From Rhizobium johnstonii 3841 (lineage in GTDB: Bacteria; Pseudomonadota; Alphaproteobacteria; Rhizobiales; Rhizobiaceae), in assembly GCF_000009265.1 (NCBI RefSeq), contig NC_008380.1:4402501-4466500 (forward strand): a stretch of 64,000 nt of DNA, given 5' to 3'. Position 1 is the stretch's first letter. The number at the start of each line of letters is the position of its first letter. Below are positions 1 through 7,778 of the stretch, piece after piece. A model generated the notes under the pieces. That model made no database searches, was not told the origin of the DNA, and worked only from the letters and a program-made list of their open reading frames with translations. The position numbers were made by a program, and so were the translations under genes.

Positions 1-413
1 CGACCGAGCCCGGCCTGCATGGAGAGAAGATTGCCGATGGTGATGTCGTTGATGCGCGGGTCGGGCGTTACAGGGAGATCGGCCTTGAGAATCGGCGCGA
101 TCTTCTGGTCCGGCCCCTCGAGCAGGCCTTTGTCGATGGCGATACCGACCAGCGCCGAGATGATCGACTTCGAAGCGGATTTGATATTGGTCGATTCCGA
201 GGGCGAATGACCATGGAACCCACGTTCGCTGAGCACGCGTCCGTCGCGAGCGACAATCACCGTCTTGAGAGGCCTCATCGCGGGGTCGCTCGCCGCGCGA
301 TCGAGACGCGGACCAAGCCCGCCGACGGCGGAAGCCGTGCTCTGGGCAGCCGCCGGCCCCGTTGCGGCAAGCGGCAGGCAGAAGAAAAGCAGAAGGGAAA
401 GAAGGCGGATCAT
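1..413 (-). CDS. Serine hydrolase of the beta-lactamase/penicillin-binding family, 3' part outside window
   Basis: Reading back from an ATG at 413, the frame stays open to the window edge, giving 137 residues of the N-terminus. Residues 1-24 form a signal peptide (hydrophobic LLSLLLFFCLPLAA, then Ala-rich cleavage region), so the enzyme is exported. The sequence SASKS at about residues 79-83 supplies the S-x-x-K nucleophile motif of class C beta-lactamase-like hydrolases, and the stretch ending ITIGNLLSMQAGL is the usual follow-up in this family. Members range from beta-lactamases to 6-aminohexanoate-dimer hydrolases and esterases, so the substrate is unknown. The Y-x-N and KTG-type motifs lie outside the window. 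Confidence 0.8.
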   Translation of the reverse strand, partial: MIRLLSLLLFFCLPLAATGPAAAQSTASAVGGLGPRLDRAASDPAMRPLKTVIVARDGRVLSERGFHGHSPSESTNIKSASKSIISALVGIAIDKGLLEGPDQKIAPILKADLPVTPDPRINDITIGNLLSMQAGLG

Positions 414-664
414 GCGACGCAAGATAGGATATCGCCGCGATATGTTCGCGGGCCGGCGACCCATTTCACGCAATTGTGTTTCCGCGTGCTGCCGGCGCCT
501 TATCGAAACTTGATGCCAGGAGGACAATCCGCGCCGCAACCACACCAGGCCCGCCAGCCTGCGTGGTCAAACGGCGCGGATATTACCAGCCGGGGGAAAA
601 TTCCCAACCTGGCCGGCCGGTCGGCGCAGCCTTACGGTTCCGCGCGTCTTCTCGGGCCGATGCG

Positions 665-1255
665 CTAGGCTACGCGGCGAACCGGCGCGCTGGCCAGCAT
701 GCGTCCCGAGGGGACGATCATGCCGGCCGCGCCGTCAAGCCAACCTTCCGTGAGCTCGAGCGCCAGAAAGCGCGAGCGTTCGAACGGACCCGGCATGACA
801 AGATGACGAGCCTTTTCGGCAAAGAAGCCGAAGCGCTCGTAATAGGCAGCATCGCCGACGAGCAGGACGGCGCCGTGCCCGCGCTTCTTCGCTTCGAGGA
901 TCGCCGCACGCATCAGCGCCGAGCCGATGCCCTTGCCGCCCTGATGGGGCGCAACGGCGAGCGGTCCGAGCAGCAGCGCATTGATCGGCGTGCCTTCGTC
1001 ATTGACGCCGGCCTCGATGTTCCAGAGCCGCACCGAGCCGATGACATGGCCGTCGCGATCGCGCGCGACGAGTGCAAGGCCCTCGGCCGGGACGCGGTTG
1101 CGGCGGATCTTCTCCGACGACTTCTTGCGGCGATCCGGGCCCATGACGCGGTCGAGCAGGTTTTCACGCGCAACGACATCCGAGGGATTTTCGGCATCGA
1201 TGGCGAAAGTGGTAGGCGCAAAGAATGCGCGGACAGAATCAAGAACAGCGGCCAT
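665..1255 (-). CDS. GNAT-family N-acetyltransferase
   Basis: A 196-residue single-domain GNAT protein. The acetyl-CoA pyrophosphate loop is visible as QGGKGIGSALM at about residues 104-114, preceded by the beta-4 strand LLLGPLAVAP; the motif B region contains YYERFGF. This matches YhbS-type acetyltransferases. The acceptor is unknown. The start at 1255 is supported by GGGAGG six bases upstream. It lies 94 bp downstream of the ornithine decarboxylase gene on the same strand, so the two could be co-transcribed; whether the acceptor is a polyamine is speculation. Confidence 0.85.
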   Translation of the reverse strand: MAAVLDSVRAFFAPTTFAIDAENPSDVVARENLLDRVMGPDRRKKSSEKIRRNRVPAEGLALVARDRDGHVIGSVRLWNIEAGVNDEGTPINALLLGPLAVAPHQGGKGIGSALMRAAILEAKKRGHGAVLLVGDAAYYERFGFFAEKARHLVMPGPFERSRFLALELTEGWLDGAAGMIVPSGRMLASAPVRRVA

Positions 1256-1349
1256 CTTGGCCTCCCGTACCCAATACCGTTATCAGCGGCGATGAAGGAA
1301 AATTGTGGAGTTGCCGCCCCGGCTGGTTACGGGGCCGGCGGAAACGACC

Positions 1350-2483
1350 TTAGATGATGTAGGCCTTCAATGGGTCGAAACCGTTGAAAGCGACCGCCGA
1401 ATAGGTCGTCGTATAGGCGCCGGTGCCTTCGATCAGGACCTCGTCGCCGATCGAAAGGGAGATCGGCAGCGGATAGAGGTTCTTCTCGTAGAGCACGTCG
1501 GCCGAATCGCAGGTCGGACCGGCAATGACGCAGGGCTCCATCTCGTCGCCGTCGTGTTCCGTGCGGATCGGATAGCGGATGGCTTCGTCCATCGTCTCGG
1601 CGAGACCGCCGAACTTGCCGATGTCGAGGAAGACCCAGCGGGCATCGTCATTGTCCGACTTCTTCGAAATCAGCACGACTTCCGCCTTGATGACACCGGC
1701 ATTGCCGACCATGCCGCGGCCCGGCTCGATGATCGTCTGCGGGATCTGGTTGCCGAAATGCGTGCGCAGCGCCTGGTAGATCGACTTGCCGTAAGCTTCT
1801 GCGGACGGAACGTCACGCAGGTACTTGGTCGGGAAGCCGCCGCCCATGTTGACCATCTGCAGGTGGATGCCCTGCTTGGCAAGCGATACGAAGACGCGCT
1901 TGGCATCGGCGAGCGCCGAATCCCAAGCATCCACCTTGGTCATCTGCGAACCGACATGGAACGAAACGCCATAGGACTGCAGGCCAAGCTGATGGGCGTA
2001 GACGAGAACGTCGACAGCCATCTGCGGAACGCAGCCGAACTTGCGCGACAGCGGCCATTCGGCGCCTTCGCCATCCGTGAGCACGCGGCAGAAGACACGG
2101 GCGCCGGGAGCGGCGCGCGAGATCTTCTCGACTTCCTCATGGCTATCGACCGCAAAGAGGCTGACGCCGAGCGCATGCGCGCGGGCAACGTCACGTTCCT
2201 TCTTGATCGTGTTGCCGTAGGAGATGCGGGCAGCGGTCGCACCGGCTTCGAGCGCCATTTCGATTTCGGCAACGGATGCGCAATCGAAATTGGAGCCGAG
2301 GCCTGCGAGCAGCTTCAGCACTTCGGGAGCCGGGTTGGCCTTGACGGCGTAATAGATGGCGCTGTCCGGCATGGCGTGACGGAAGGCGTCGAAATTGTCG
2401 CGAACGACGTCGAGGTCAACCACGAGGCAGGGACCGTCGGGACGTCGGGTTGCGAGAAAGTCGCGGATGCGCTGGGTGGTCAT
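1350..2483 (-). CDS. speF: Ornithine/lysine/diaminopimelate-type PLP decarboxylase, most likely ornithine decarboxylase
   Basis: A 377-residue fold-III PLP decarboxylase that makes putrescine from ornithine in the cytosol, feeding polyamine synthesis. Visible motifs: AVKANP with the PLP lysine at K48, HVGS at 176-179, EPGR at 253-256 that binds the cofactor phosphate, and CDSADV with the active-site cysteine at C325 contributed across the dimer. Length and motifs match the alphaproteobacterial, eukaryote-like ODC rather than the large E. coli SpeC/SpeF fold-I enzyme. The reading frame is open far upstream (to 2966), but the start is set at 2483 by AGAGGGA six to eight bases before the ATG and by where family homology begins. 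Lysine may be a secondary substrate, as in some relatives. Confidence 0.92.
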   Translation of the reverse strand: MTTQRIRDFLATRRPDGPCLVVDLDVVRDNFDAFRHAMPDSAIYYAVKANPAPEVLKLLAGLGSNFDCASVAEIEMALEAGATAARISYGNTIKKERDVARAHALGVSLFAVDSHEEVEKISRAAPGARVFCRVLTDGEGAEWPLSRKFGCVPQMAVDVLVYAHQLGLQSYGVSFHVGSQMTKVDAWDSALADAKRVFVSLAKQGIHLQMVNMGGGFPTKYLRDVPSAEAYGKSIYQALRTHFGNQIPQTIIEPGRGMVGNAGVIKAEVVLISKKSDNDDARWVFLDIGKFGGLAETMDEAIRYPIRTEHDGDEMEPCVIAGPTCDSADVLYEKNLYPLPISLSIGDEVLIEGTGAYTTTYSAVAFNGFDPLKAYII

Positions 2484-2876
2484 ATCGATTCCCTCTTCCA
2501 ATTCCAGAGCTCCGGCATGAACCGGAGGACAAAGGGCATACGATAGCTCACATTGGAACCAGCCGGTGGAGACCCCGGAACCATAGCAAGCGCTCGATGC
2601 GCAGATAGTGAACCAACGCCGCGATGCGGTGTAAGTTCGGCTTTGTCTGCCATGGATTGGAGGGAGAATCCCAACCGCACTTCCGGCAATGATGGTGTGC
2701 CTCTTCAGTAACCCCCGCTGATGGAAAGCAGGGAGAGAACAAAAAGGCCCGCACCGTCGTTGCTTCAGGCGTCCTCGCATTTTCCGGTTGGCCGGAATAG
2801 CGACTGGAGGGGTTAATTCCAGGTACCTTACCGATTTCCTCACCAATTCGAGGGTTCGGCGGACACCCATGGGCAC
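2484..2876 (-). promoter_or_regulatory. Long leader of the ornithine decarboxylase gene; candidate speF cis-regulatory RNA
   Basis: About 390 nt lie between the ODC start and the AT-rich divergent promoter zone near 2885-3000. A conserved structured RNA, the speF motif, is known upstream of alphaproteobacterial ornithine decarboxylase genes, and this leader has the right place and size. I did not fold it or match it to a covariance model. The in-frame sequence upstream of ODC has no stop from 2966 to 2483. A second frame (from a TTG at 2689 or ATG at 2653) ends in a TGA that overlaps the ODC ATG as ATGA. This entry and the AT-rich stretch to 3011 account for the gap between ODC and the LysR gene. 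Confidence 0.55.
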
Positions 2877-2958
2877 GTGCGACTTTGGGCTGAGTGGGAA
2901 ATAAGAATATTCGCCTTCATAATCAAGCGATTTTTTGATCCCGACGCTAAAAAAATTA

Positions 2959-2985
2959 TTGAACAAGACGAGCCAATTTGTTCAA
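2959..2985. promoter_or_regulatory. Inverted repeat in the lysR/odc divergent region, candidate LysR site
   Basis: Perfect 8-bp arms TTGAACAA (2959-2966) and TTGTTCAA (2978-2985) are separated by 11 bp, in the AT-rich segment just upstream of the LysR gene at 3012. Position and symmetry suit autoregulation by that LysR protein. The site assignment is inferred from symmetry only. Confidence 0.45.
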
Positions 2986-3011
2986 CATTCCGAAACAGCC
3001 TGAGGGGTGCC

Positions 3012-3905
3012 ATGGATACCTTGACCCGCATACGCGCCTTCATCGATGTCGTCGAGGCCGAAGGCTTCTCCGCCGCGGCACGGCGCACCGGTCGCTCCAA
3101 GGCGCTGCTCTCCAAATATGTGCGCGAATTGGAAGACGAGCTCGGCGCCCTGCTGCTCAACCGCACTACCCGGCAGTTCTCGATGACCGAGGCCGGCCAT
3201 ACCTATTACCGTACCGCCTCCGACATCCTGAAGGAGATCGATAACCTCGCCGATCTCGTGCGCGAAAACAATGCACAGCTCAAGGGACGGCTGCGCATCT
3301 CGGTGCCGCGCACCTTCGTCGATGCCGATGTCGGCCAGTCGCTGATCGATTTCGCCAAGGAGAACCCGGACCTTTCGCTGGAGATCGCCGCCGATGACCG
3401 GTTCGTCGATCTGATCGAGGAAGGCTTCGACGTGGCGATCCGCATCACCAAGCTCGAGGATTCCGGCATGATCGCCCGCAAGATCTCGGATTTCCGCATC
3501 CATATCTGCGCCACCCCTGAATTTCTCGAGCGTTATCCCGATCTCGATCACCCAACGGCCCTTTCCAGCGTCCCCTTCATCGTCGATACCAATGCGCGCA
3601 CCCAGGCGAGCATCCGCTTCCACAATCCTGACAACACCTCGTTCGCCGTCGCCGTTTCCGGACCGATAGAGGTCAACAGCCCGCATGCGACATTACGCGC
3701 GGCACTTGCCGGCATCGGCGTAGCCTTCATCCCGGATTTCATCGCCCGCAAGCCGATCGAGAGCGGCGAACTGGTGACCCTGTTCAACGATTACACCCCG
3801 ACCGACCGCGGCATCTATGCCGTCTACCCGCACCGGCGCTACCTGCCGGCTAAGGTAAGAATCTTCGTCGATTACCTGCACAACTGGTTCAAGAAGCATC
3901 CGTAG
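3012..3905 (+). CDS. LysR-family transcriptional regulator
   Basis: A 297-residue LysR regulator. The N-terminal winged HTH (residues about 1-60, with AARRTGRSKALLSKYVRELE) is followed by a periplasmic-binding-like effector domain (RISVPRTFVD onward). The A-R-R-x-G-x-S-K pattern resembles the CrgA/AaeR-like branch. The open frame begins at 2877, but the start at 3012 (MDTLTRIRAF) is where family homology begins and has GAGGGG upstream. It is divergent from ornithine decarboxylase with 528 bp between the starts, so it might regulate that gene or only itself. No effector can be inferred. Confidence 0.88.
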   Translation: MDTLTRIRAFIDVVEAEGFSAAARRTGRSKALLSKYVRELEDELGALLLNRTTRQFSMTEAGHTYYRTASDILKEIDNLADLVRENNAQLKGRLRISVPRTFVDADVGQSLIDFAKENPDLSLEIAADDRFVDLIEEGFDVAIRITKLEDSGMIARKISDFRIHICATPEFLERYPDLDHPTALSSVPFIVDTNARTQASIRFHNPDNTSFAVAVSGPIEVNSPHATLRAALAGIGVAFIPDFIARKPIESGELVTLFNDYTPTDRGIYAVYPHRRYLPAKVRIFVDYLHNWFKKHP

Positions 3906-3945
3906 GCCGGCGCCCTTGCGAAGCGATGCGACATTCCGCCCCGCT

Positions 3946-4026
3946 CTACAGCGCCGCGCGTCTTGTCAGATGCGCAAAGGACGCTGTAGCACTTTGAATC
4001 GCTGCATAATTTTATCCTTAAATTGT
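3946..4026. repeat. Degenerate dispersed rhizobial palindromic repeat
   Basis: CTACAGCG (3946-3953) pairs with CGCTGTAG (3982-3989), and inside lies GCGCGTCT-tgtc-AGATGCGC, so the unit can form one long imperfect hairpin. It is followed by an AT-rich tail ending in ATCCTTAAAT. The form is that of short palindromic intergenic repeats common in Rhizobium chromosomes. It fills the gap between the LysR gene and the DUF1007 gene and may also end lysR transcription. Confidence 0.55.
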
Positions 4027-4127
4027 GTAGTGGCATCCGGCCCAGCGAAGCCGATGCCGAGCCCGGTCCCAATTCCGTCCCAATTTCTGGCAAGAAGTCA
4101 GGGGCAGCGAACAGGGCAGCGGGATAG

Positions 4128-4769
4128 ATGAAACATTCAACGATACTGATGGCCGCGCTTCTTTCGCTGGCGCCGGCCGCCGCCTTTGCGCATCCGCACA
4201 TCTTCGTGGAAGCGCGCCTCGAAGTCGTGGCCGGCAAGGACGGCAGTGTCGAGGAACTGCGCAATGTCTGGCGCTTCGACGAGGTCTTTTCCTCCTCCGT
4301 GGTCATGGATTTCGACAAGAACACCGACCTGAAGCTGGAGCCGAACGAACTTGCTGAGGTCGGAAAGACGGTGAAGCAATCGCTTGCCGACTACGATTAC
4401 TACATGAACCTGACGATCAACGGGAAGAACATCACAGTTCAGAAGCCCGACATCATCCATGTCGACTACAAGGATGGCCAGCTGCTGATGTTCTTTGCGG
4501 TGAAGCCGGTGGAGAAAATGCCGCTGAAGGGCAGGCTCACGTTCGGCGTCTATGACCCGACGCTCTACACCTCGATCGATTTTCCCACCGACACCGAGCT
4601 GGCGATCGTCGGAGACGGCTTCAAGGCCTGCAAACATCAGGTGGTGCGGCCGGATGCCGACGAGGTGATCTCGGAAAACAAACAGTCGCTGACGGACGCT
4701 TTCTTCAACGATCCCACCGGCACCAACATGTCTAAACTCTTCGCCACCCGGCTGGAGGTCACATGCTGA
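4128..4769 (+). CDS. DUF1007 family periplasmic protein, partner of the NicO-type transporter
   Basis: A 213-residue exported protein. Residues 1-21 are a signal peptide (ILMAALLSLAPAAAFA), and the mature protein begins HPHIFVEA, the histidine-rich start typical of DUF1007. Such proteins are encoded beside NicO/RcnA nickel-cobalt transporters and are thought to act with them in the periplasm. Here the downstream transporter gene overlaps by 7 bp, indicating translational coupling. Two cysteines (GFKAC near residue 167 and the C-terminal Cys) and the N-terminal histidines could contact metal, which is inference. The metal handled is not shown by the sequence. Confidence 0.85.
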   Translation: MKHSTILMAALLSLAPAAAFAHPHIFVEARLEVVAGKDGSVEELRNVWRFDEVFSSSVVMDFDKNTDLKLEPNELAEVGKTVKQSLADYDYYMNLTINGKNITVQKPDIIHVDYKDGQLLMFFAVKPVEKMPLKGRLTFGVYDPTLYTSIDFPTDTELAIVGDGFKACKHQVVRPDADEVISENKQSLTDAFFNDPTGTNMSKLFATRLEVTC

Positions 4770-5839
4770 CAAAACGCCTGCCCCTCATTTTTTCCGCTGT
4801 CGTCCTCGCGCTCCTGGTGGCGGCAAGTCTGGCCCATGCGCAATCTCCGCTCGGCATCGGCACGGCGGAGCCGAGCTTCCAGCCGACCGGCGGTCCGCTC
4901 GCACCGCTTTTGCTCTATGTGAATTATGAACAGCAGGCCTTCTACCGGGCGCTGACCGGCGCCTTGAAGGCGATGCGCCAAGACCCGTGGCAGCTGGCAT
5001 CGCTGATCGGCCTCTCCTTCGCCTACGGCGTCTTCCATGCGGCCGGCCCGGGCCACGGCAAGGCGGTCATCTCCTCCTATATGATCGCCAACGAGATCGA
5101 GCTGAAGCGCGGCGTGATGATTTCCTTCATTTCGGCCTTCATCCAGGGCATGGTGGCGGTAGCGCTGGTCGGCGGCGCCTGGCTGGTGTTGCGCGGCACC
5201 GGCATCACGCTGACGGAGGCGACCCACGCAATGGAGATCGCAAGCTTCGTCATGGTCATCCTGTTCGGCGGCTGGCTGCTGTTTCGAAAACTGCGCTCGA
5301 TAGCCGGCAATATGCCACGGCGCGGGCTGATGGCGACGCCGGCCGGCCCGGTCAGCATGATGCTCGACTGGAAGGACAATGCAGCCGAACGCCAGGCCTA
5401 TGCCTTCAACGGCAAGGCGCAGGCTGTAGAAGCCGGCCACACCTTCGTTCCCGGCATGGTCTGCGAGACCTGCGGCAATGCCCATGTGCCCGACCCTGCC
5501 CTGCTCGGCGGCGACAAGTTCAGCGTCCGCGAGGCCTGGTCGGCGATCGTTGCCGTCGGTCTGCGCCCCTGTTCCGGCGCGCTTCTGGTCATGACCTTCT
5601 CACTGCTGAACGGGCTCTATCTCGGCGGCGTGCTGTCGGTCGCCGCCATGTCGCTCGGTACGGCGATCACCGTTTCCCTGCTTGCCACACTTGCCGTCAC
5701 TGCCAAGAGTGCGGCCGTCCGCCTCTCCGGACGCGGCTCGACCGCCTCGATCTGGGTCGGCAATGCCATCGAAATCCTCGGCGCCGTGCTCGTCATGCTG
5801 ATGGGCGCCCTGTTGCTCGGAGCCTCGCTGCAGGGATAA
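4763..5839 (+). CDS. NicO/RcnA-family nickel-cobalt transporter
   Basis: A 358-residue inner-membrane protein with an N-terminal signal-like segment and about six further membrane spans. FHAAGPGHGKAVISSYM at about residues 92-108 is the family's H-x-x-x-G-P-G-H-G-K metal motif, and a second conserved segment, GLRPCSGALLVM, is near residue 268. Between them is a soluble loop with CETCGNAHVP, a possible metal-sensing or metal-binding insert. The family moves Ni2+/Co2+, usually outward. It overlaps the DUF1007 gene, and the two form a likely two-gene operon. Specificity is unproven. Confidence 0.85.
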   Translation: MLTKRLPLIFSAVVLALLVAASLAHAQSPLGIGTAEPSFQPTGGPLAPLLLYVNYEQQAFYRALTGALKAMRQDPWQLASLIGLSFAYGVFHAAGPGHGKAVISSYMIANEIELKRGVMISFISAFIQGMVAVALVGGAWLVLRGTGITLTEATHAMEIASFVMVILFGGWLLFRKLRSIAGNMPRRGLMATPAGPVSMMLDWKDNAAERQAYAFNGKAQAVEAGHTFVPGMVCETCGNAHVPDPALLGGDKFSVREAWSAIVAVGLRPCSGALLVMTFSLLNGLYLGGVLSVAAMSLGTAITVSLLATLAVTAKSAAVRLSGRGSTASIWVGNAIEILGAVLVMLMGALLLGASLQG

Positions 5840-5841
5840 AA

Positions 5842-6048
5842 TTACTTTCCCCGGCCGCGCTGGTAACGCGCCCGCAGCCAGAAGACTGCGAAGAACGCCA
5901 TGATCAGGCAGACGCCGACGACGATTGCCAGCGTCGGTGAGAAATTGCCGATCCAGAGCACGATGGTCGGCAGGAAGTAGATGACGAGGGCAGCGCCGAG
6001 CAAGATGATGGCGGCGGCGGTCGCCTGCGAGCGGCTCTCCGGGCTCAC
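5842..6048 (-). CDS. Small two-span membrane protein
   Basis: A 68-residue protein with two hydrophobic segments (AAAIILLGAALVIYFLPTIVL and LAIVVGVCLIMAFFAVFWL) and a basic tail RARYQRGRGK. It starts with GTG, whose GTGA overlaps the stop of the upstream acetyltransferase gene, so translation is probably coupled. No known function. Its tight overlap and membrane-protein composition support a real gene over a chance frame. It converges with the NicO gene, leaving 2 bp between the stops. Confidence 0.65.
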   Translation of the reverse strand: MSPESRSQATAAAIILLGAALVIYFLPTIVLWIGNFSPTLAIVVGVCLIMAFFAVFWLRARYQRGRGK

Positions 6049-6740
6049 GCGAGCCTTTCCTTTTCAAGATCGGCGCGGATATCCTGCAGGCGGCGCACCT
6101 GGTTGCCCTCGGCGTCGAAATTCCCCGGCGAAAGCCAGGCTTCGAATGCATCGTTGATCATCGGCCATTCGGCATCGATCATCGAGAACCAGGCGGTGTC
6201 GCGATTGCGATGCTTGGAGATCATGTGCTGGCGGAAGACCCCTTCGAAGCTGAAGCCGTAACGGGCCGCCGTCGTCTTGCTCGCCTCGTTCTTATTGTCG
6301 CATTTCCATTCGTAGCGGCGGTATCCAAGATCCTCGAAGACGTGCTTGGCCATCAGATAATGCGCCTCGGTTGAAAGCGGCGAACGCTTCATCTCGACGC
6401 CATGCGCCACACCGCCGATCTCGACGACACCGTTTGCCGGGTCGGCGCGCATGTAATTCGCCATGCCCACAATCTTCCCGGTGGCGTTGTCGCGGAAGAT
6501 ATGGGTGAGCCAGCCGGACTTGGTGTAGACGGTTTCCAGCCAGTTGGCGAAATCGTCGATACCGGAGAAGTCGTCCTGGGCGAAATAGAGAAGCAGCGGA
6601 TTGATGCCCATGCCGCCGAGCCCGTCCCACAGCGCCTCGAGATGTTCCGCGCGCCGATAGGGCTCCACGGTAACGAAACGGCCCTTCAGTGTGACCGGCT
6701 TCGGCGCCGGGCAGCCCTTGAAATTTGTGAGATCGCGCAT
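6045..6740 (-). CDS. GNAT-family acetyltransferase, RimJ/RimL-like
   Basis: A 231-residue acetyltransferase of the RimJ/RimL group: TLKGRFVTVEPY near the N-terminus, GKIVGMANYMR in the central strand, EAHYLMAKHVFEDLGYRRYEWKCDNKNEAS across the CoA and acceptor region, and AARYGFSFEGVFRQH near the end. The upstream frame allows a start at 6791, but the ATG at 6740 has GGGAG six bases before it and matches the family start. Relatives acetylate ribosomal protein N-termini, amino acids or antibiotics, so the substrate here is open. Its stop overlaps the small membrane protein gene. Confidence 0.85.
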   Translation of the reverse strand: MRDLTNFKGCPAPKPVTLKGRFVTVEPYRRAEHLEALWDGLGGMGINPLLLYFAQDDFSGIDDFANWLETVYTKSGWLTHIFRDNATGKIVGMANYMRADPANGVVEIGGVAHGVEMKRSPLSTEAHYLMAKHVFEDLGYRRYEWKCDNKNEASKTTAARYGFSFEGVFRQHMISKHRNRDTAWFSMIDAEWPMINDAFEAWLSPGNFDAEGNQVRRLQDIRADLEKERLA

Positions 6741-6803
6741 GTCCACTCCCTTGTCGGGAGAGTGGATAGGCCAGCCGCCCGACAAAGGCAACCGGCCTAG
6801 ATG

Positions 6804-7523
6804 TCACTGTGACAAGGTCGTCTTGGCCGACGACACCGTCGCCTCAATATGGTCGACCAGCTGGTCGGCAAGGCCGAGGCGGCCGGCAAGCAGATCGAGA
6901 TAACCGCGCTCGGCGCGCGAATCCGGGTCGATGGTCAGCCGCGAGGCGGTGTAAAGCTCGACGCGCTGTTCTTCCGTCGTCGCTGCGGCAACGAGCGCAT
7001 CGATATCCGTCGGCGAAGCGAGTTCATGCTCGATGAAGGCGGCAGCCTCGCCGCTGACATCGGCGGCCTTGACCTTGTCCATGATGAGGGCGCGTTCGGC
7101 ATCGTCGATATGGCCGTCGGCCTTGGCGGCGGCGATCATCGCACGGATCAGCACGAGGACGAATTCATTGCTGCCGGCAGGCGATGTCGGTCCGAAACCG
7201 GATTCGGCAGGCGGCGGCAGGAGAACCGGATTATTTGCCGACGGTGCATCCGAGGGGGCTGAGGGCGCCTGTCCCGCCTGGTAATTCTTGTAGGCCTGGT
7301 AGCCGAGGCCGGCAATCGCGGCAAGACCGCCGATCGCCAGTGCATTGCCGGCAATACCCCGACCAGTCTTGGTGCCGAGAAGCGCGGCTGCAATCGCACC
7401 TGTCGCCAGCGGATTGTTCTTTGCCGTCTGCACGGCGTCACCGGCCCTGTCGCGGACCGAACCGCCAAGACCTGGCACCTGCGAACCCAAAAACTGGTCG
7501 AGAAGCTTCTTTGCGTCGAACAT
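6804..7523 (-). CDS. DUF533/TerB-like protein (YebE type)
   Basis: A 239-residue protein. Residues about 1-75 are Gly/Ala-rich with a hydrophobic stretch (GIAGNALAIGGLAAIAGLGYQAY) that may insert in or sit on the inner membrane. A Pro/Ser-rich linker follows, and the C-terminal part is a helical TerB-like domain with acidic residues (IAAAKADGHIDDAERALIMDKV) resembling metal-binding TerB folds. This is the DUF533 pattern of E. coli YebE. Function is unknown; a stress role is often suggested for the family. No operon partner is evident. Confidence 0.8.
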   Translation of the reverse strand: MFDAKKLLDQFLGSQVPGLGGSVRDRAGDAVQTAKNNPLATGAIAAALLGTKTGRGIAGNALAIGGLAAIAGLGYQAYKNYQAGQAPSAPSDAPSANNPVLLPPPAESGFGPTSPAGSNEFVLVLIRAMIAAAKADGHIDDAERALIMDKVKAADVSGEAAAFIEHELASPTDIDALVAAATTEEQRVELYTASRLTIDPDSRAERGYLDLLAGRLGLADQLVDHIEATVSSAKTTLSQ

Positions 7524-7603
7524 TCCTCGTCATCTCCCTGTTTGAAACTGGAGGAGTACATAGGTTTGCGACGGGTGAAATACAAATGCGGCGTGCCGAG
7601 TTG

Positions 7604-7762
7604 CCACCCCATCTGCCCTAGCGGGCATCTCCCCCACAAGGAGGGAGATTGGATGGGCGTGAGGGTTTCCTCAAACAATTGGCTCAAGCGGCGGATCGGG
7701 AGAAAGAGCTGGCCGATCTCCCCCTTGTCGGGAGATGTCCGGCAGGACAGAGGGGGTGTCGC
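7604..7762. repeat. Composite palindromic intergenic repeat
   Basis: Two hairpins lie in one unit: ATCTCCC/GGGAGAT (7627-7649) and another ATCTCCC/GGGAGAT pair spanning 7716-7736. Outer CACCCC...GGGGGTG flanks bracket the unit. The layout (CCCC-rich start, ATCTGCCC, hairpin, spacer, inverted hairpin) is that of mosaic palindromic elements of Rhizobium chromosomes. It sits between the 5' end of the DUF533 gene and the 3' end of eda and probably shapes the eda mRNA end. Confidence 0.6.
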
Positions 7763-7778
7763 CCCACCGAACAAAGGT

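Noticed and set aside
1305..2546. 413-codon plus-strand frame opposite ornithine decarboxylase
   Set aside because: Shadow of the ODC gene; amino-acid make-up is not protein-like and no ribosome site is present.
2484..2966. N-terminal extension of ornithine decarboxylase from the in-frame ATG at 2966
   Set aside because: The family starts at the ATG at 2483, which has a good ribosome site; the extension has no homology-like pattern. Kept as a leader observation.
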